The notes under the pieces are model-generated. The model was not told where the DNA came from. It did no database searches and saw only the letters and a program-made list of their open reading frames with translations. From the NCBI RefSeq assembly GCF_014268495.2, contig NZ_CP077087.1:6312001-6376000 (forward strand): 64,000 nucleotides of DNA, written 5' to 3'. Below are positions 27,139 through 36,331 of the stretch, piece by piece. Positions within the stretch are counted from its first letter, which is position 1. Each line of letters opens with the position of its first letter. A program made the position numbers and the translations under genes. Source of the DNA: Pseudomonas monsensis (GTDB taxonomy: Bacteria; Pseudomonadota; Gammaproteobacteria; Pseudomonadales; Pseudomonadaceae).

Positions 27139-27807
27139 ATGGCTTATCAGTTCGATTTCATTCCGGTGCTGCAAAACACCGACCTGCTGTTGCGCGGCGC
27201 CTTGTTTACCCTGGAACTGACGGCCATTGGCGCATTCTTCGGGGTCGGCGTGGGCATCGTCGGCGCGCTAGTGCGGGCGTGGAACATCCGCCCGTTCTCG
27301 GCGATTTTCGGCGTCTACGTCGAGTTGATCCGCAACACGCCGTTTCTGGTGCAACTGTTCTTCATCTTCTTCGGCCTGCCGTCCCTCGGCGTGCAGATTT
27401 CCGAATGGCAGGCAGCCGTGCTGGCAATGGTGATCAATCTCGGTGCGTATTCGACCGAGATCATCCGCGCCGGCATCCAGGCGATCCCGCGCGGGCAACT
27501 GGAGGCCGCAGCGGCGCTGGCCATGAGCCGTTTCGAAGCGTTCCGCCACGTGGTCCTGCTGCCGGCGCTGGGTAAGGTCTGGCCGGCCCTGAGCAGCCAG
27601 ATCATCATCGTCATGCTCGGGTCGGCGGTGTGTTCGCAGATCGCCACCGAAGAGTTGAGCTTTGCCGCCAACTTCATTCAGTCGCGCAATTTCCGCGCCT
27701 TTGAAACCTATGCGCTGACCACGCTGATCTACCTGTGCATGGCGTTGCTGATCCGCCAGTTGCTCAACTGGCTGGGGCGCCGCTATCTCACGAGGAGCAG
27801 CCAATGA
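27139..27807 (+). CDS. Amino-acid ABC transporter permease (first)
   Basis: This is a 222-residue HisM/GlnP-type permease with about five membrane segments. The EAA loop reads EAAAALAMSRFEAFRHVVLLPAL near residues 121-143, the contact point for the ATPase. GGGAG precedes the ATG by 6 nt, and its stop overlaps the next permease start by 4 nt (ATGA). It pairs with the second permease to form the heterodimeric channel. Confidence 0.9.
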   Translation: MAYQFDFIPVLQNTDLLLRGALFTLELTAIGAFFGVGVGIVGALVRAWNIRPFSAIFGVYVELIRNTPFLVQLFFIFFGLPSLGVQISEWQAAVLAMVINLGAYSTEIIRAGIQAIPRGQLEAAAALAMSRFEAFRHVVLLPALGKVWPALSSQIIIVMLGSAVCSQIATEELSFAANFIQSRNFRAFETYALTTLIYLCMALLIRQLLNWLGRRYLTRSSQ

Positions 27808-28454
27808 GCGACTTCACCTTCTGGGACATCCTGCGCAACCTGCTCACCGGCCTGCAGTGGACGCTGGCGTTGTCGCTGGTGGCCTTCATCGGCGGCGGGA
27901 TCGTCGGGCTGCTGATTCTGGTCATGCGCATTTCGAAAAGCCCGCTGTCGAGCAACATCGCCCGCACCTGGATCGAGCTGTTCCAGGGCACGCCGCTGTT
28001 GATGCAGCTGTTTCTGGTGTTCTTCGGCGTGGCACTGGCCGGGATCGAGATTTCACCGTGGATGGCGGCGGCGATTGCCCTGACGCTGTTTACCAGTGCC
28101 TATCTGGCGGAAATCTGGCGTGGTTGTGTCGAAGCGATTCCTCATGGCCAGTGGGAAGCCTCGTCGAGCCTGGCGTTGAATCCGCTGGAGCAACTGCGCT
28201 ACGTGATCCTGCCGCAAGCCCTTCGTATCGCGGTGGCGCCGACCGTGGGCTTCTCGGTGCAAGTGGTCAAGGGCACGGCGGTGACCTCGATTATCGGCTT
28301 CACCGAACTGACCAAGACCGGCGGCATGCTCGCCAACGCCACGTTTGAACCGTTCATGGTCTACGGCCTCGTCGCCCTCGGCTACTTCCTGCTCTGCTAC
28401 CCCTTGTCACTCAGTGCGCGCTACCTGGAAAGGAGACTGCATGCCTCTGCTTAG
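27804..28454 (+). CDS. Amino-acid ABC transporter permease (second)
   Basis: This 216-residue permease is homologous to the one before it. Its EAA loop is WEASSSLALNPLEQLRYVILPQALR at about 116-140. I chose the ATG at 27804 (MSDFTF), which has GAGGAG 8 nt upstream and overlaps the previous stop. An ATG 69 nt earlier lies inside the preceding gene and lacks a ribosome site. The stop overlaps the ATPase gene by 14 nt. Confidence 0.9.
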   Translation: MSDFTFWDILRNLLTGLQWTLALSLVAFIGGGIVGLLILVMRISKSPLSSNIARTWIELFQGTPLLMQLFLVFFGVALAGIEISPWMAAAIALTLFTSAYLAEIWRGCVEAIPHGQWEASSSLALNPLEQLRYVILPQALRIAVAPTVGFSVQVVKGTAVTSIIGFTELTKTGGMLANATFEPFMVYGLVALGYFLLCYPLSLSARYLERRLHASA

Positions 28455-29178
28455 AATTTCCGCCCTGCATAAATATTACGGCGACCACCACGTGCTCAAA
28501 GGCATCGACCTCAGCGTCGAAGAAGGTCAGGTGGTGGCGATCATCGGCCGCAGCGGCTCGGGCAAATCCACCCTGCTGCGTACACTCAACGGCCTGGAGT
28601 CGATCAATGACGGGGTGATCGAAGTCGACGGCGAATACCTCGACGCTGCCCGCGCCGACCTGCGCAGCCTGCGGCAGAAAGTCGGCATGGTGTTCCAGCA
28701 GTTCAACCTGTTCCCCCACCTGACTGTGGGCGAGAACGTGATGCTCGCGCCGCAAGTGGTGCAGAAAGTGCCCAAGGCCAAGGCGGCCGAACTGGCGCGC
28801 AAGATGCTCGAACGCGTGGGCCTGGGGGAGAAGTTCGATGCGTTTCCGGATCGCCTCTCCGGCGGTCAGCAGCAGCGCGTGGCGATTGCCCGGGCGCTGG
28901 CGATGTCGCCCAAGGTGCTGCTGTGCGATGAGATCACGTCGGCGCTGGACCCGGAGCTGGTCAACGAAGTGCTCAGCGTGGTGCGGCAACTGGCCAAGGA
29001 AGGCATGACGCTGATCATGGTCACCCACGAAATGCGCTTTGCCCGGGAGGTTGGGGATAAGTTGGTGTTCATGCATCACGGCAAAGTGCATGAGGTGGGG
29101 GATCCGAAGGTGTTGTTTGCCAATCCGCAGACGGCGGAGTTGGCGAATTTCATTGGTACGGTGGAAGCGACAGCCTGA
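28441..29178 (+). CDS. Amino-acid ABC transporter ATPase
   Basis: This is a 245-residue GlnQ-type ATPase. Walker A is GRSGSGKST (about 36-44), the signature is LSGGQQQRVAIARAL near 140, and Walker B reads LLCDEITSALDP, with isoleucine where proline is usual (DEPTSALDP) and the catalytic glutamate kept. AAGGAG precedes the ATG by 7 nt. An upstream ATG at 28345 is inside the permease gene and is not used. It drives the four-gene importer. Confidence 0.92.
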   Translation: MPLLRISALHKYYGDHHVLKGIDLSVEEGQVVAIIGRSGSGKSTLLRTLNGLESINDGVIEVDGEYLDAARADLRSLRQKVGMVFQQFNLFPHLTVGENVMLAPQVVQKVPKAKAAELARKMLERVGLGEKFDAFPDRLSGGQQQRVAIARALAMSPKVLLCDEITSALDPELVNEVLSVVRQLAKEGMTLIMVTHEMRFAREVGDKLVFMHHGKVHEVGDPKVLFANPQTAELANFIGTVEATA

Positions 29179-29203
29179 AGATCTTCTTAGGCAGTGATGC
29201 CCT

Positions 29204-29272
29204 CTTCGCGAGCAAGTTCGCTCCCACATTGGAATGCGCTCACCTGTGGGAGCGAGCCTGCTCGCCAATGGC
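29204..29272. repeat. REP doublet after the amino-acid importer
   Basis: Two inverted copies of a CGCGAGCAAGTTCGCTCCCAC-like unit face each other. The right copy reads GTGGGAGCGAGCCTGCTCGC. This is a typical REPIN-style pair between operons. Confidence 0.75.
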
Positions 29273-29385
29273 CGCGCCGCGATCTCCAGACTTTCTGCGC
29301 TGAATCAAGGGTTTGAACCGTGCGCGTTGGCGCCAGCGTTTGATCGTGGCACGATGTCGGGGTTATCGACCGAGACCCCCTGACC

Positions 29386-30888
29386 ATGCCGCAATCCCAA
29401 GCCAAGAATCTGTCCCTGATCGCCGCAATCGACCTGGGCTCCAACAGCTTTCACATGGTCGTGGCCAAGGCCCAGAACGGTGAAATCCGTATCCTGGAGC
29501 GCCTCGGAGAGAAGGTTCAGCTCGCCGCCGGCATCGACGATGAGCGCCATCTCAACGAAGAATCGATGCAGCGCGGCCTCGATTGTCTCAAGCGGTTTGC
29601 CCAACTGATCAACGGTATGCCGCTGGGCGCCGTGCGCATTGTCGGCACCAACGCCCTGCGTGAGGCCCGCAACCGTGGCGAATTCATCCGCCGCGCAGAA
29701 GAGATCCTCGGCCATCCGGTGGAAGTCATCTCCGGGCGTGAAGAAGCGCGCCTGATCTATCTGGGCGTCTCGCACACCCTCGCCGACACCCCGGGCAAAC
29801 GACTGGTCGCCGACATTGGCGGCGGCAGTACCGAATTCATCATTGGGCAAAGATTCGAACCGCTGCTGCGCGAAAGCCTGCAGATGGGTTGCGTCAGCTT
29901 CACCCAACGCTACTTCAAGGACGGCAAGATCACCCCGGCCCGCTACGCCCAGGCGTACACCGCAGCGCGACTGGAGATCATGAGCATCGAGCACGCCCTG
30001 CACCGCCTGACCTGGGATGAAGCCATCGGCTCCTCGGGCACCATCCGCGCCATCGGCCTGGCGCTGAAGGCCGGCGGGCATGGCACGGGCGAAGTGAACG
30101 CCGAAGGCCTGGCCTGGCTCAAGCGCCGCCTGTTCAAACTCGGCGATGTCGACAAGATCGATTTCGAAGGCATCAAGCCTGATCGCCGGACGATCTTCCC
30201 GGCGGGCCTGGCGATTCTCGAAGCGATCTTCGACGCCCTCGAACTGCAACGCATGGATCACTGCGACGGTGCCTTACGCGAAGGCGTGCTCTACGACCTG
30301 CTGGGTCGCCATCACCACGAAGACGTGCGCGAACGCACCCTGACCTCGCTGATGGAGCGTTATCACGTCGACCTGGAACAAGCGGCGCGGGTCGAGCGCA
30401 AGGCGCTGCATGCCTTCGATCAAGTCGCAGCCGACTGGGAGCTGGATGACGGTATCTGGCGCGAACTCCTGGGCTGGGCGGCGAAAGTGCACGAAGTCGG
30501 GCTCGACATCGCTCACTATCAGTACCACAAACATGGCGCTTACCTGATCGAGCATTCGGACCTCGCCGGGTTCTCCCGCGAAGACCAGCAAATGCTCGCC
30601 CTGCTGGTACGTGGCCATCGCCGCAACATTCCCAAGGATAAATTCGCCGAGTTCGGTGACGACGGCGACAAGCTGATTCGCCTCTGCGTGCTGCTGCGCT
30701 TTGCGATCCTGTTCCACCACATCCGGGGCACCCAGGCGATGCCGCAGGTGGCATTGCACGCCAAGGGCGACAGCCTTGATGTGGAATTCCCGGAAAACTG
30801 GCTGGATGAAAACCAGCTGACTCAGGCGGATTTCGGGCTTGAGGCCGAGTGGCTGACGCGGGTGGGGATTGTCCTCACCGTTCACTGA
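29386..30888 (+). CDS. ppx: Exopolyphosphatase Ppx
   Basis: This 500-residue enzyme hydrolyses terminal phosphates from polyphosphate and may also hydrolyse pppGpp. ASKHA-fold motifs are present: phosphate-1 IAAIDLGSNSFHMVV at 12-26, DIGGGSTEFIIG near 143-154 and SSGTIRAIG near 217. The C-terminal half is the HD-like helical domain with YQYHKHGAYLIEHSD. It converges with ppk, in contrast to the ppk-ppx operon of E. coli, so the two need separate control. Confidence 0.95.
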   Translation: MPQSQAKNLSLIAAIDLGSNSFHMVVAKAQNGEIRILERLGEKVQLAAGIDDERHLNEESMQRGLDCLKRFAQLINGMPLGAVRIVGTNALREARNRGEFIRRAEEILGHPVEVISGREEARLIYLGVSHTLADTPGKRLVADIGGGSTEFIIGQRFEPLLRESLQMGCVSFTQRYFKDGKITPARYAQAYTAARLEIMSIEHALHRLTWDEAIGSSGTIRAIGLALKAGGHGTGEVNAEGLAWLKRRLFKLGDVDKIDFEGIKPDRRTIFPAGLAILEAIFDALELQRMDHCDGALREGVLYDLLGRHHHEDVRERTLTSLMERYHVDLEQAARVERKALHAFDQVAADWELDDGIWRELLGWAAKVHEVGLDIAHYQYHKHGAYLIEHSDLAGFSREDQQMLALLVRGHRRNIPKDKFAEFGDDGDKLIRLCVLLRFAILFHHIRGTQAMPQVALHAKGDSLDVEFPENWLDENQLTQADFGLEAEWLTRVGIVLTVH

Positions 30889-30904
30889 GTTAAATCTCAG
30901 GTGC

Positions 30905-30937
30905 AAAAAAGGCGATCCTTCTGGATCGCCTTTTTTA
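30905..30937 (+). terminator. Terminator of ppx
   Basis: GGCGATCC and GGATCGCC form an 8-bp stem with a 4-nt loop and T6 after it, and A6 before it. It is centred about 30 nt after the ppx stop. Confidence 0.88.
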
Positions 30938-30962
30938 TTCGGTTCGACTTGGGGCGGAGGTT

Positions 30963-31112
30963 AACCCTCACCCCAGCCCTCTCCCGAGGGAGAGGGCGCC
31001 GATCTCCGCTGGCTTCAAGGCCTGAGTTCGACTCGGTAGCTCAGGTCGACGTATAGCTCGAAACACCTCGGTCAGTCCCCTCTCCCGATGGGAGAGGGTT
31101 AGGGTGAGGGGC
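30963..31112. repeat. Second pair of CCCTCACCC-type palindromic repeats
   Basis: Inverted units at 30963-30998 and 31076-31112 match the pair at 427-555 in arm sequence (CCCTCACCCCAGCCCTCTCCC type). Spacing is about 80 nt here and 60 nt at the first pair. It lies between the convergent ppx and ppk genes. Confidence 0.72.
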
Positions 31113-31129
31113 TTTTGACTTTCAAGGCC

Positions 31130-33355
31130 TCAACTGCTCACCGGCAAAATCGGGCTGCCCAGACGTTCCAGCAACGTCGCCTGCGCACTGCGCGGGTTCT
31201 GATTACCGGTTGGCGTGTTGCGGATGTAACGGCCATCCGACTGCAGGCTCCAGCTGTGGGTGTTGTCGGTCAGGTACAGCTCCAGCTCTTTCTTGACGCG
31301 GGTCAGCAGCTTCTTGCCTTCGACCGGGAAGCAAGTCTCGACGCGCTTGTCGAGGTTGCGCTCCATCCAGTCGGCACTGGAGAGGAACATTTGCTCCTCG
31401 CCACCGTTGAGGAAGTAGAACACCCGGGTGTGCTCGAGGAAGCGGCCGATGATCGAGCGCACGTGGATGTTGTGCGAAACCCCGGCGATGCCCGGCCGCA
31501 GGCAGCACATGCCACGCACCACCAGATCAATGCGCACGCCGGACTGGCTGGCCTTGTACAGCGCGCGGATGATCTTCGGATCGGTCAGCGAGTTGAACTT
31601 GGCGATGATGTGCGCCGGTTTGCCGTCGAGGGCAAACTGCGTCTCGCGGGTGATCATGTCGAGCATGCCCTTCTTCAGGGTAAACGGCGCATGCAGCAGC
31701 TTTTTCATGCGCAGCGTCTTGCCCATGCCGATCAACTGGCTGAACAGTTTGCCGACGTCTTCGCACAGGGCGTCATCGGAAGTCAGCAGGCTGTAGTCGG
31801 TGTACAGACGGGCATTGGCGGCGTGGTAGTTACCGGTGCCCAGGTGTGCGTAACGCACAATCTCGCCGGCCTCGCGACGCAGGATCAGCATCATCTTGGC
31901 GTGGGTCTTGAAGCCAACCACGCCGTAAATCACCACCGCACCGGCCGCTTGCAGACGGCTGGCCAGTTGCAGGTTGGATTCTTCGTCGAAGCGTGCGCGC
32001 AGTTCGATGACCGCGGTCACTTCCTTGCCGTTACGCGCGGCGTCCACCAGCGCATCGACGATCTCGGAGTTGGCGCCGGACCGGTACAGGGTCTGGCGCA
32101 CCGCCAACACATGCGGGTCTTTCGCCGCTTGACGCAGCAGGTCGACCACCGGGGTGAACGACTCGAACGGGTGCAGCAGCAGGATGTCCTGTTTGCTGAC
32201 AACGCTGAAAATGTTCTCGCTGTTCTGCAGCAGTTTCGGGATCTGCGGGGTGAACGGCGTGTATTGCAGCTCCGGATGGCTGTCCAGACCGGTGATGCTG
32301 AACAGGCGGGTCAGGTTGACCGGGCCGTTGACCTGATACAGCTCGGTCTCGCTCAGGTTGAACTGCTTGAGCAGGTAGTCCGACAGGTGTTTCGGGCAGG
32401 TGTCGGCCACTTCCAAACGCACCGCATCACCATAGCGACGCGAGAACAGCTCGCCACGCAGGGCGCGCGCAAGGTCTTCGACGTCTTCGGAATCGAGCGA
32501 CAGGTCGGCGTTTCGGGTCAGGCGGAACTGGTAGCAACCCTTGACCTTCATGCCTTGGAACAGGTCGTCGGCGTGGGCGTGGATCATCGACGACAGGAAC
32601 ACATAGTTGTCGCCAGCGCCGCCGACTTCTTCCGGCACCTTGATGATCCGTGGCAGCAGACGCGGCGCCGGTATGATCGCCAGACCGGAATCGCGACCAA
32701 AGGCGTCGATACCTTCCAGCTCAACGATGAAGTTCAGGCTCTTGTTCACCAGCAACGGGAACGGGTGCGTCGGGTCGAGGCCGATCGGGGTGATGATCGG
32801 TGCGATCTCGTCGCGGAAATAACGACGTACCCAGGTTTTGATCTTGGTCGTCCAGTGGCGGCGACGGATGAAGCGCACCTGGTGCTTTTCCAGCTCCGGC
32901 AACAGGATGTCGTTGAGGATCGCGTACTGACGGTCAACGTGGCCGTGGACCAGTTCGCTGATCCGCGCCAGCGCCTGATGCGGCTGCAGGCCGTCGGCAC
33001 CGGCCTGTTCACGGGCGAAGGTGATCTGCTTCTTCAGGCCGGCGACGCGGATTTCGAAGAATTCGTCGAGGTTGCTGGAAAAGATCAGCAGGAACTTCAG
33101 CCGCTCCAGCAACGGATAGGACTCGTCCAGCGCCTGTTCCAGCACGCGGATGTTGAACTGCAGTTGCGAAAGCTCGCGGTGGATATACAGGCTGCTGTCA
33201 TCCAGGCCCGGGATCGCAATCACTGGCGCCGCCGCGACGGTTTCGGTGACCGGCGCCGGTGGCGCAGGCTCCAGTTCCGGCGGGGTTTCGGTGATTTGTT
33301 CCACCACCGGCTGAGCTTCTTTTACTGCAACTTCTGTGAGTCCTTCGGTATTCAT
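31130..33355 (-). CDS. ppk: Polyphosphate kinase Ppk1
   Basis: This 741-residue enzyme makes polyphosphate from ATP. The two active-site histidines are His485 in GFKTHAKMM and His504 in RYAHLGTGNY, spaced 19 residues apart as in E. coli His435 and His454. The first 50 residues are a proline- and alanine-rich extension before the conserved LYIHRELSQLQFN. Start has AGGAAC upstream. It is 18 nt downstream of hemB on the same strand, so the two may be co-transcribed. Confidence 0.97.
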   Translation of the reverse strand: MNTEGLTEVAVKEAQPVVEQITETPPELEPAPPAPVTETVAAAPVIAIPGLDDSSLYIHRELSQLQFNIRVLEQALDESYPLLERLKFLLIFSSNLDEFFEIRVAGLKKQITFAREQAGADGLQPHQALARISELVHGHVDRQYAILNDILLPELEKHQVRFIRRRHWTTKIKTWVRRYFRDEIAPIITPIGLDPTHPFPLLVNKSLNFIVELEGIDAFGRDSGLAIIPAPRLLPRIIKVPEEVGGAGDNYVFLSSMIHAHADDLFQGMKVKGCYQFRLTRNADLSLDSEDVEDLARALRGELFSRRYGDAVRLEVADTCPKHLSDYLLKQFNLSETELYQVNGPVNLTRLFSITGLDSHPELQYTPFTPQIPKLLQNSENIFSVVSKQDILLLHPFESFTPVVDLLRQAAKDPHVLAVRQTLYRSGANSEIVDALVDAARNGKEVTAVIELRARFDEESNLQLASRLQAAGAVVIYGVVGFKTHAKMMLILRREAGEIVRYAHLGTGNYHAANARLYTDYSLLTSDDALCEDVGKLFSQLIGMGKTLRMKKLLHAPFTLKKGMLDMITRETQFALDGKPAHIIAKFNSLTDPKIIRALYKASQSGVRIDLVVRGMCCLRPGIAGVSHNIHVRSIIGRFLEHTRVFYFLNGGEEQMFLSSADWMERNLDKRVETCFPVEGKKLLTRVKKELELYLTDNTHSWSLQSDGRYIRNTPTGNQNPRSAQATLLERLGSPILPVSS

Positions 33356-33373
33356 CGAATGTTCCTGGGAGGG

Positions 33374-34387
33374 CTATTTCTGCTCTCGTAACAATTGAGC
33401 GGCGCGGACAGCAAAGTAAGTCAGGATGCCATCAGCGCCGGCACGTTTAAAGGCGGTCAGTGATTCGAGAATCACCGCCTCGCTCAACCAGCCATTCTCG
33501 ATCGCCGCCATGTGCATGGCGTATTCGCCGCTGACCTGATAGACGAAGGTCGGCACTTTGAAGGCATCTTTTACCCGGAAAAGAATGTCGAGGTACGGCA
33601 TGCCCGGTTTGACCATGACCATGTCCGCGCCTTCAGACAAGTCGGCGCCGACTTCGTGCAGCGCTTCGTCGCTGTTGGCCGGGTCCATCTGATAAGAAGC
33701 CTTGTTCGCCTTGCCGAGGTTCGAGGCCGAACCGACTGCATCGCGGAACGGGCCGTAATAGGCGCTGGCGTACTTGGCCGAGTAGGCCATGATCCGCACG
33801 TTGACATGGCCGGCGACTTCCAGCGCTTCGCGGATCGCCTGAATGCGACCGTCCATCATGTCCGACGGCGCAACCACCTGGGCACCGGCTTCGGCATGGG
33901 ACAGGGCCTGACGGACCAGTGCGTCGACAGTGATGTCGTTCTGCACATAGCCGTCTTCGTCGAGGATGCCGTCCTGACCGTGGGTGGTGAACGGGTCGAG
34001 CGCGACGTCGGTGATCACGCCCAGCTCCGGGAAGCGCTCACGCAGGGCGCGGGTGGCGCGCTGGGCGATGCCTTGAGGGTTCCAGGCTTCAGCGGCGTCG
34101 AGGGATTTGAGTGCTGCAGGCGTGACCGGGAACAGGGCCAGCGCCGGAATCCCCAGTTCGACCCATTTCGCCGCTTCTTCGAGCAGCAGGTCGATGGTCA
34201 ACCGTTCCACACCCGGCATCGAGGCCACGGCTTCGCGGCGGTTTTCACCGTCGAGCACGAACACCGGCAGGATCAGATCATCGACCGTCAGCACATTTTC
34301 CCGCACCAGCCGACGCGAAAAATCATCACGGCGATTGCGGCGCAGGCGGGTGGCTGGGAACAAACGGTTGGCAGGGGTAAAGCTCAC
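33374..34387 (-). CDS. hemB: Delta-aminolevulinic acid dehydratase HemB
   Basis: This 337-residue porphobilinogen synthase joins two 5-aminolevulinates in heme synthesis. The two Schiff-base lysines are at 205 (MAYSAKYASAYYGP) and 260 (VMVKPGMPYLD). DVALDPFTTHGQDG shows the aspartate-rich magnesium type instead of the cysteine zinc type. I take the GTG at 34385-34387, with AGGAG 8 nt upstream, because it gives the same length and first residues (xSFTPANR) as P. aeruginosa HemB. A longer ORF begins 36 codons earlier without support. Confidence 0.95.
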   Translation of the reverse strand: MSFTPANRLFPATRLRRNRRDDFSRRLVRENVLTVDDLILPVFVLDGENRREAVASMPGVERLTIDLLLEEAAKWVELGIPALALFPVTPAALKSLDAAEAWNPQGIAQRATRALRERFPELGVITDVALDPFTTHGQDGILDEDGYVQNDITVDALVRQALSHAEAGAQVVAPSDMMDGRIQAIREALEVAGHVNVRIMAYSAKYASAYYGPFRDAVGSASNLGKANKASYQMDPANSDEALHEVGADLSEGADMVMVKPGMPYLDILFRVKDAFKVPTFVYQVSGEYAMHMAAIENGWLSEAVILESLTAFKRAGADGILTYFAVRAAQLLREQK

Positions 34388-34594
34388 GGCAGACTCCTGA
34401 GCCCGCGCAAACGGGCGAGCGTGACAGTTATAGACGGCCATTATGACGAACAGATTACAGTTGTGCGTGCCCCGTGACATGTAGCCGCATTCCATTGTCA
34501 GTGTAGGAATTGTTCACGTCGAGACACATTTGGACACTTTCCTGAATGTGTACGAAGGGTTAGGCTGCGCGTTCATTTCGCCAGCACCCAGACA

Positions 34595-35245
34595 ATGCTC
34601 CAACAATTTCTGCATGACTTCGGCTACTTTGCCTTGTTCCTCGGCACGTTCTTCGAAGGCGAAACCATCCTGGTGCTCGCGGGCTTCCTCGCGTTCCGTG
34701 GATACATGGACATCAACCTGGTGGTCGTCGTGGCGTTCTTCGGCAGCTATGCCGGCGATCAGCTGTGGTACTTCCTGGGGCGCAAGCACGGGCGCAAATT
34801 GCTCGCGCGCAAACCGCGCTGGCAGATGATGGGCGACCGCGCGCTGGAGCACATTCGCAAGCACCCGGACATCTGGGTCCTGAGCTTCCGCTTCGTGTAT
34901 GGCTTGCGCACGGTAATGCCGGTGGCGATCGGTCTGTCGGGTTATCCGCCGGGACGTTATCTGCTACTCAACGGCATTGGCGCGGCGATCTGGGCCACCG
35001 CGCTGGCTGCGGCGGCTTACCACTTCGGCGCGGTGCTGGAAGGTATGCTCGGCAGCATCAAGAAATATGAACTGTGGGTGCTGGGTGCGCTCTTGTTGCT
35101 GGGCGTCGGCCTGTGGCTGCGCCGCCGCTTCAAGAATGCGCGGCTGGCCAGGCAGGTTTATGCCGACGAGCAAGCCGCAAAAGCTGCGCAGTTGCATCAG
35201 GCCGAGCAGGCCAACGCTGCCGAACCCAAGCCGCCAACCGAGTGA
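34595..35245 (+). CDS. DedA-family membrane protein
   Basis: This is a 216-residue inner-membrane protein. F-x-E-(G/T) is present in TFFEGETILVLAG (about 18-30), and the G-x-x-x-G block GDQLWYFLGRKHGRKLL (about 56-72) is characteristic. RFVYGLRTVMPVAIGLSG follows near 99-116. DedA proteins are linked to phospholipid (C55-P or PE) translocation and membrane homeostasis. The C-terminus is an alanine-rich charged tail. It is divergent from hemB. Confidence 0.9.
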   Translation: MLQQFLHDFGYFALFLGTFFEGETILVLAGFLAFRGYMDINLVVVVAFFGSYAGDQLWYFLGRKHGRKLLARKPRWQMMGDRALEHIRKHPDIWVLSFRFVYGLRTVMPVAIGLSGYPPGRYLLLNGIGAAIWATALAAAAYHFGAVLEGMLGSIKKYELWVLGALLLLGVGLWLRRRFKNARLARQVYADEQAAKAAQLHQAEQANAAEPKPPTE

Positions 35246-35327
35246 CTCACTGGCGGCAAGCATACAGCCCGACACCACTGAACAGGCTACAACCGGACTG
35301 AACGACTCTTTCAGTCGGGAATGTCAC

Positions 35328-35447
35328 TCATCCCACCTGCTGTAACGGATTGCCGTTCGCCAGCGGCGTTCTCACGCCCAGAATCAGCCGCTCCTTACGC
35401 AACAGACCATCCCGAATAATGAACACCCCGGCGTTGTTGCGATCCAT
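35328..35447 (-). CDS. Possible 39-residue reading frame of unknown status
   Basis: A short frame (MDRNNAGVFIIRDGLLRKER and 19 further residues) uses Pseudomonas-like codons throughout and could extend upstream for about 19 residues to a TTG. No good ribosome-binding site is visible and I recognise no family. It fills most of the gap between the DedA-family gene and elbB. It might be a small gene, a decayed gene fragment or chance. Confidence 0.25.
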   Translation of the reverse strand: MDRNNAGVFIIRDGLLRKERLILGVRTPLANGNPLQQVG

Positions 35448-35544
35448 GTAGTAAGCGTTCCATGCAGGTGCTGCCGCACTTGAGCCTATGGCAACGCACG
35501 GCAAATTAGTGGACATTGAGCGCCATGAATCTGGAGAGAACCCC

Positions 35545-36213
35545 ATGAGCAAAAAAGTTGCAGTGATCCTGTCCGGCAGTGGCGTATACGACGGCGCCGA
35601 GATCCATGAAAGCGTCATCACCCTGCTACGCCTGGATCAACGCGGCGCGCAAGTGCAGTGCTTCGCCCCGAACATCGCGCAATTGCATGTGATCAATCAC
35701 CTGACCGGCGAAGAAATGCCCGAAACGCGCAACGTCCTGGTGGAGTCGGCACGGATCGCCCGGGGCAACATCAAGGACATCCGCGAAGCCGACGTCGATG
35801 ACTTCGACGCGCTGATCGTGCCTGGCGGTTTCGGCGCGGCGAAAAACCTCTCGAACTTCGCCGTCGAAGGCGCCGGCTGCAGCGTCCAGCCGCAAGTGCT
35901 GGAACTGGCCGAGGCGTTTGCCGAGGCGGGCAAACCGGTTGGTCTGATGTGCATCTCGCCAGCGCTGGCGGCGAAGATCTACGGCCCGGGCGTGACCTGC
36001 ACGATCGGCAACGACGCCGACACGGCGACCGCGATGAACAAGATGGGCGCCACCCACGAAGACTGCGCGGTGACGGAAATCATCGAAGACAAGGCGCGCA
36101 AACTGGTGACGACCCCGGCTTACATGCTGGCCCAGAACATCAGTGAAGCGGCTGCGGGGATCAATAAACTGGTCGACCGCGTCCTCGAACTGACCCACGA
36201 AAATGATGCCTGA
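35545..36213 (+). CDS. elbB: ElbB, DJ-1/PfpI-superfamily glyoxalase-like protein
   Basis: This is a 222-residue protein of the DJ-1 superfamily. SKKVAVILSGSGVYDGAEIHES opens the fold, the nucleophile elbow cysteine is in VGLMCISPALA near 135, and an upstream E in DGAEIHE lies at the family position. E. coli ElbB has glyoxalase activity and was linked to isoprenoid synthesis. The ATG at 35545 has GGAGAG 7 nt upstream, which I prefer over an ATG 19 codons earlier. It stands alone. Confidence 0.9.
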   Translation: MSKKVAVILSGSGVYDGAEIHESVITLLRLDQRGAQVQCFAPNIAQLHVINHLTGEEMPETRNVLVESARIARGNIKDIREADVDDFDALIVPGGFGAAKNLSNFAVEGAGCSVQPQVLELAEAFAEAGKPVGLMCISPALAAKIYGPGVTCTIGNDADTATAMNKMGATHEDCAVTEIIEDKARKLVTTPAYMLAQNISEAAAGINKLVDRVLELTHENDA

Positions 36214-36226
36214 CGCGTTCTGATGC

Positions 36227-36316
36227 CGGAGTGAGCCTGCTCGCGATGGCGGTGTATCAGGCAACATATCTGTTGAATGACCGACCGTTATCGCGAGCAG
36301 GCTCACTCCTACAAGG
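36227..36316. repeat. REP doublet after elbB
   Basis: GGAGTGAGCCTGCTCGCGAT at the left and ATCGCGAGCAGGCTCACTCC at the right are exact inverse copies, separated by about 50 nt. It is the same family as the single unit at 1725-1750. Confidence 0.8.
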
Positions 36317-36331
36317 GGATTTGTGCAGGGC

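Noticed and set aside
31115..33391. Long open frame (758 codons) on the plus strand
   Set aside because: It is antisense to ppk. High GC content makes the opposite strand of real genes open, and the translation is rich in Gln, Val and His with no family resemblance.
36227..36316. Possible CRISPR-like repeat at the REP doublets
   Set aside because: Units come in inverted pairs of two and not in direct arrays with spacers, and no cas gene is present.
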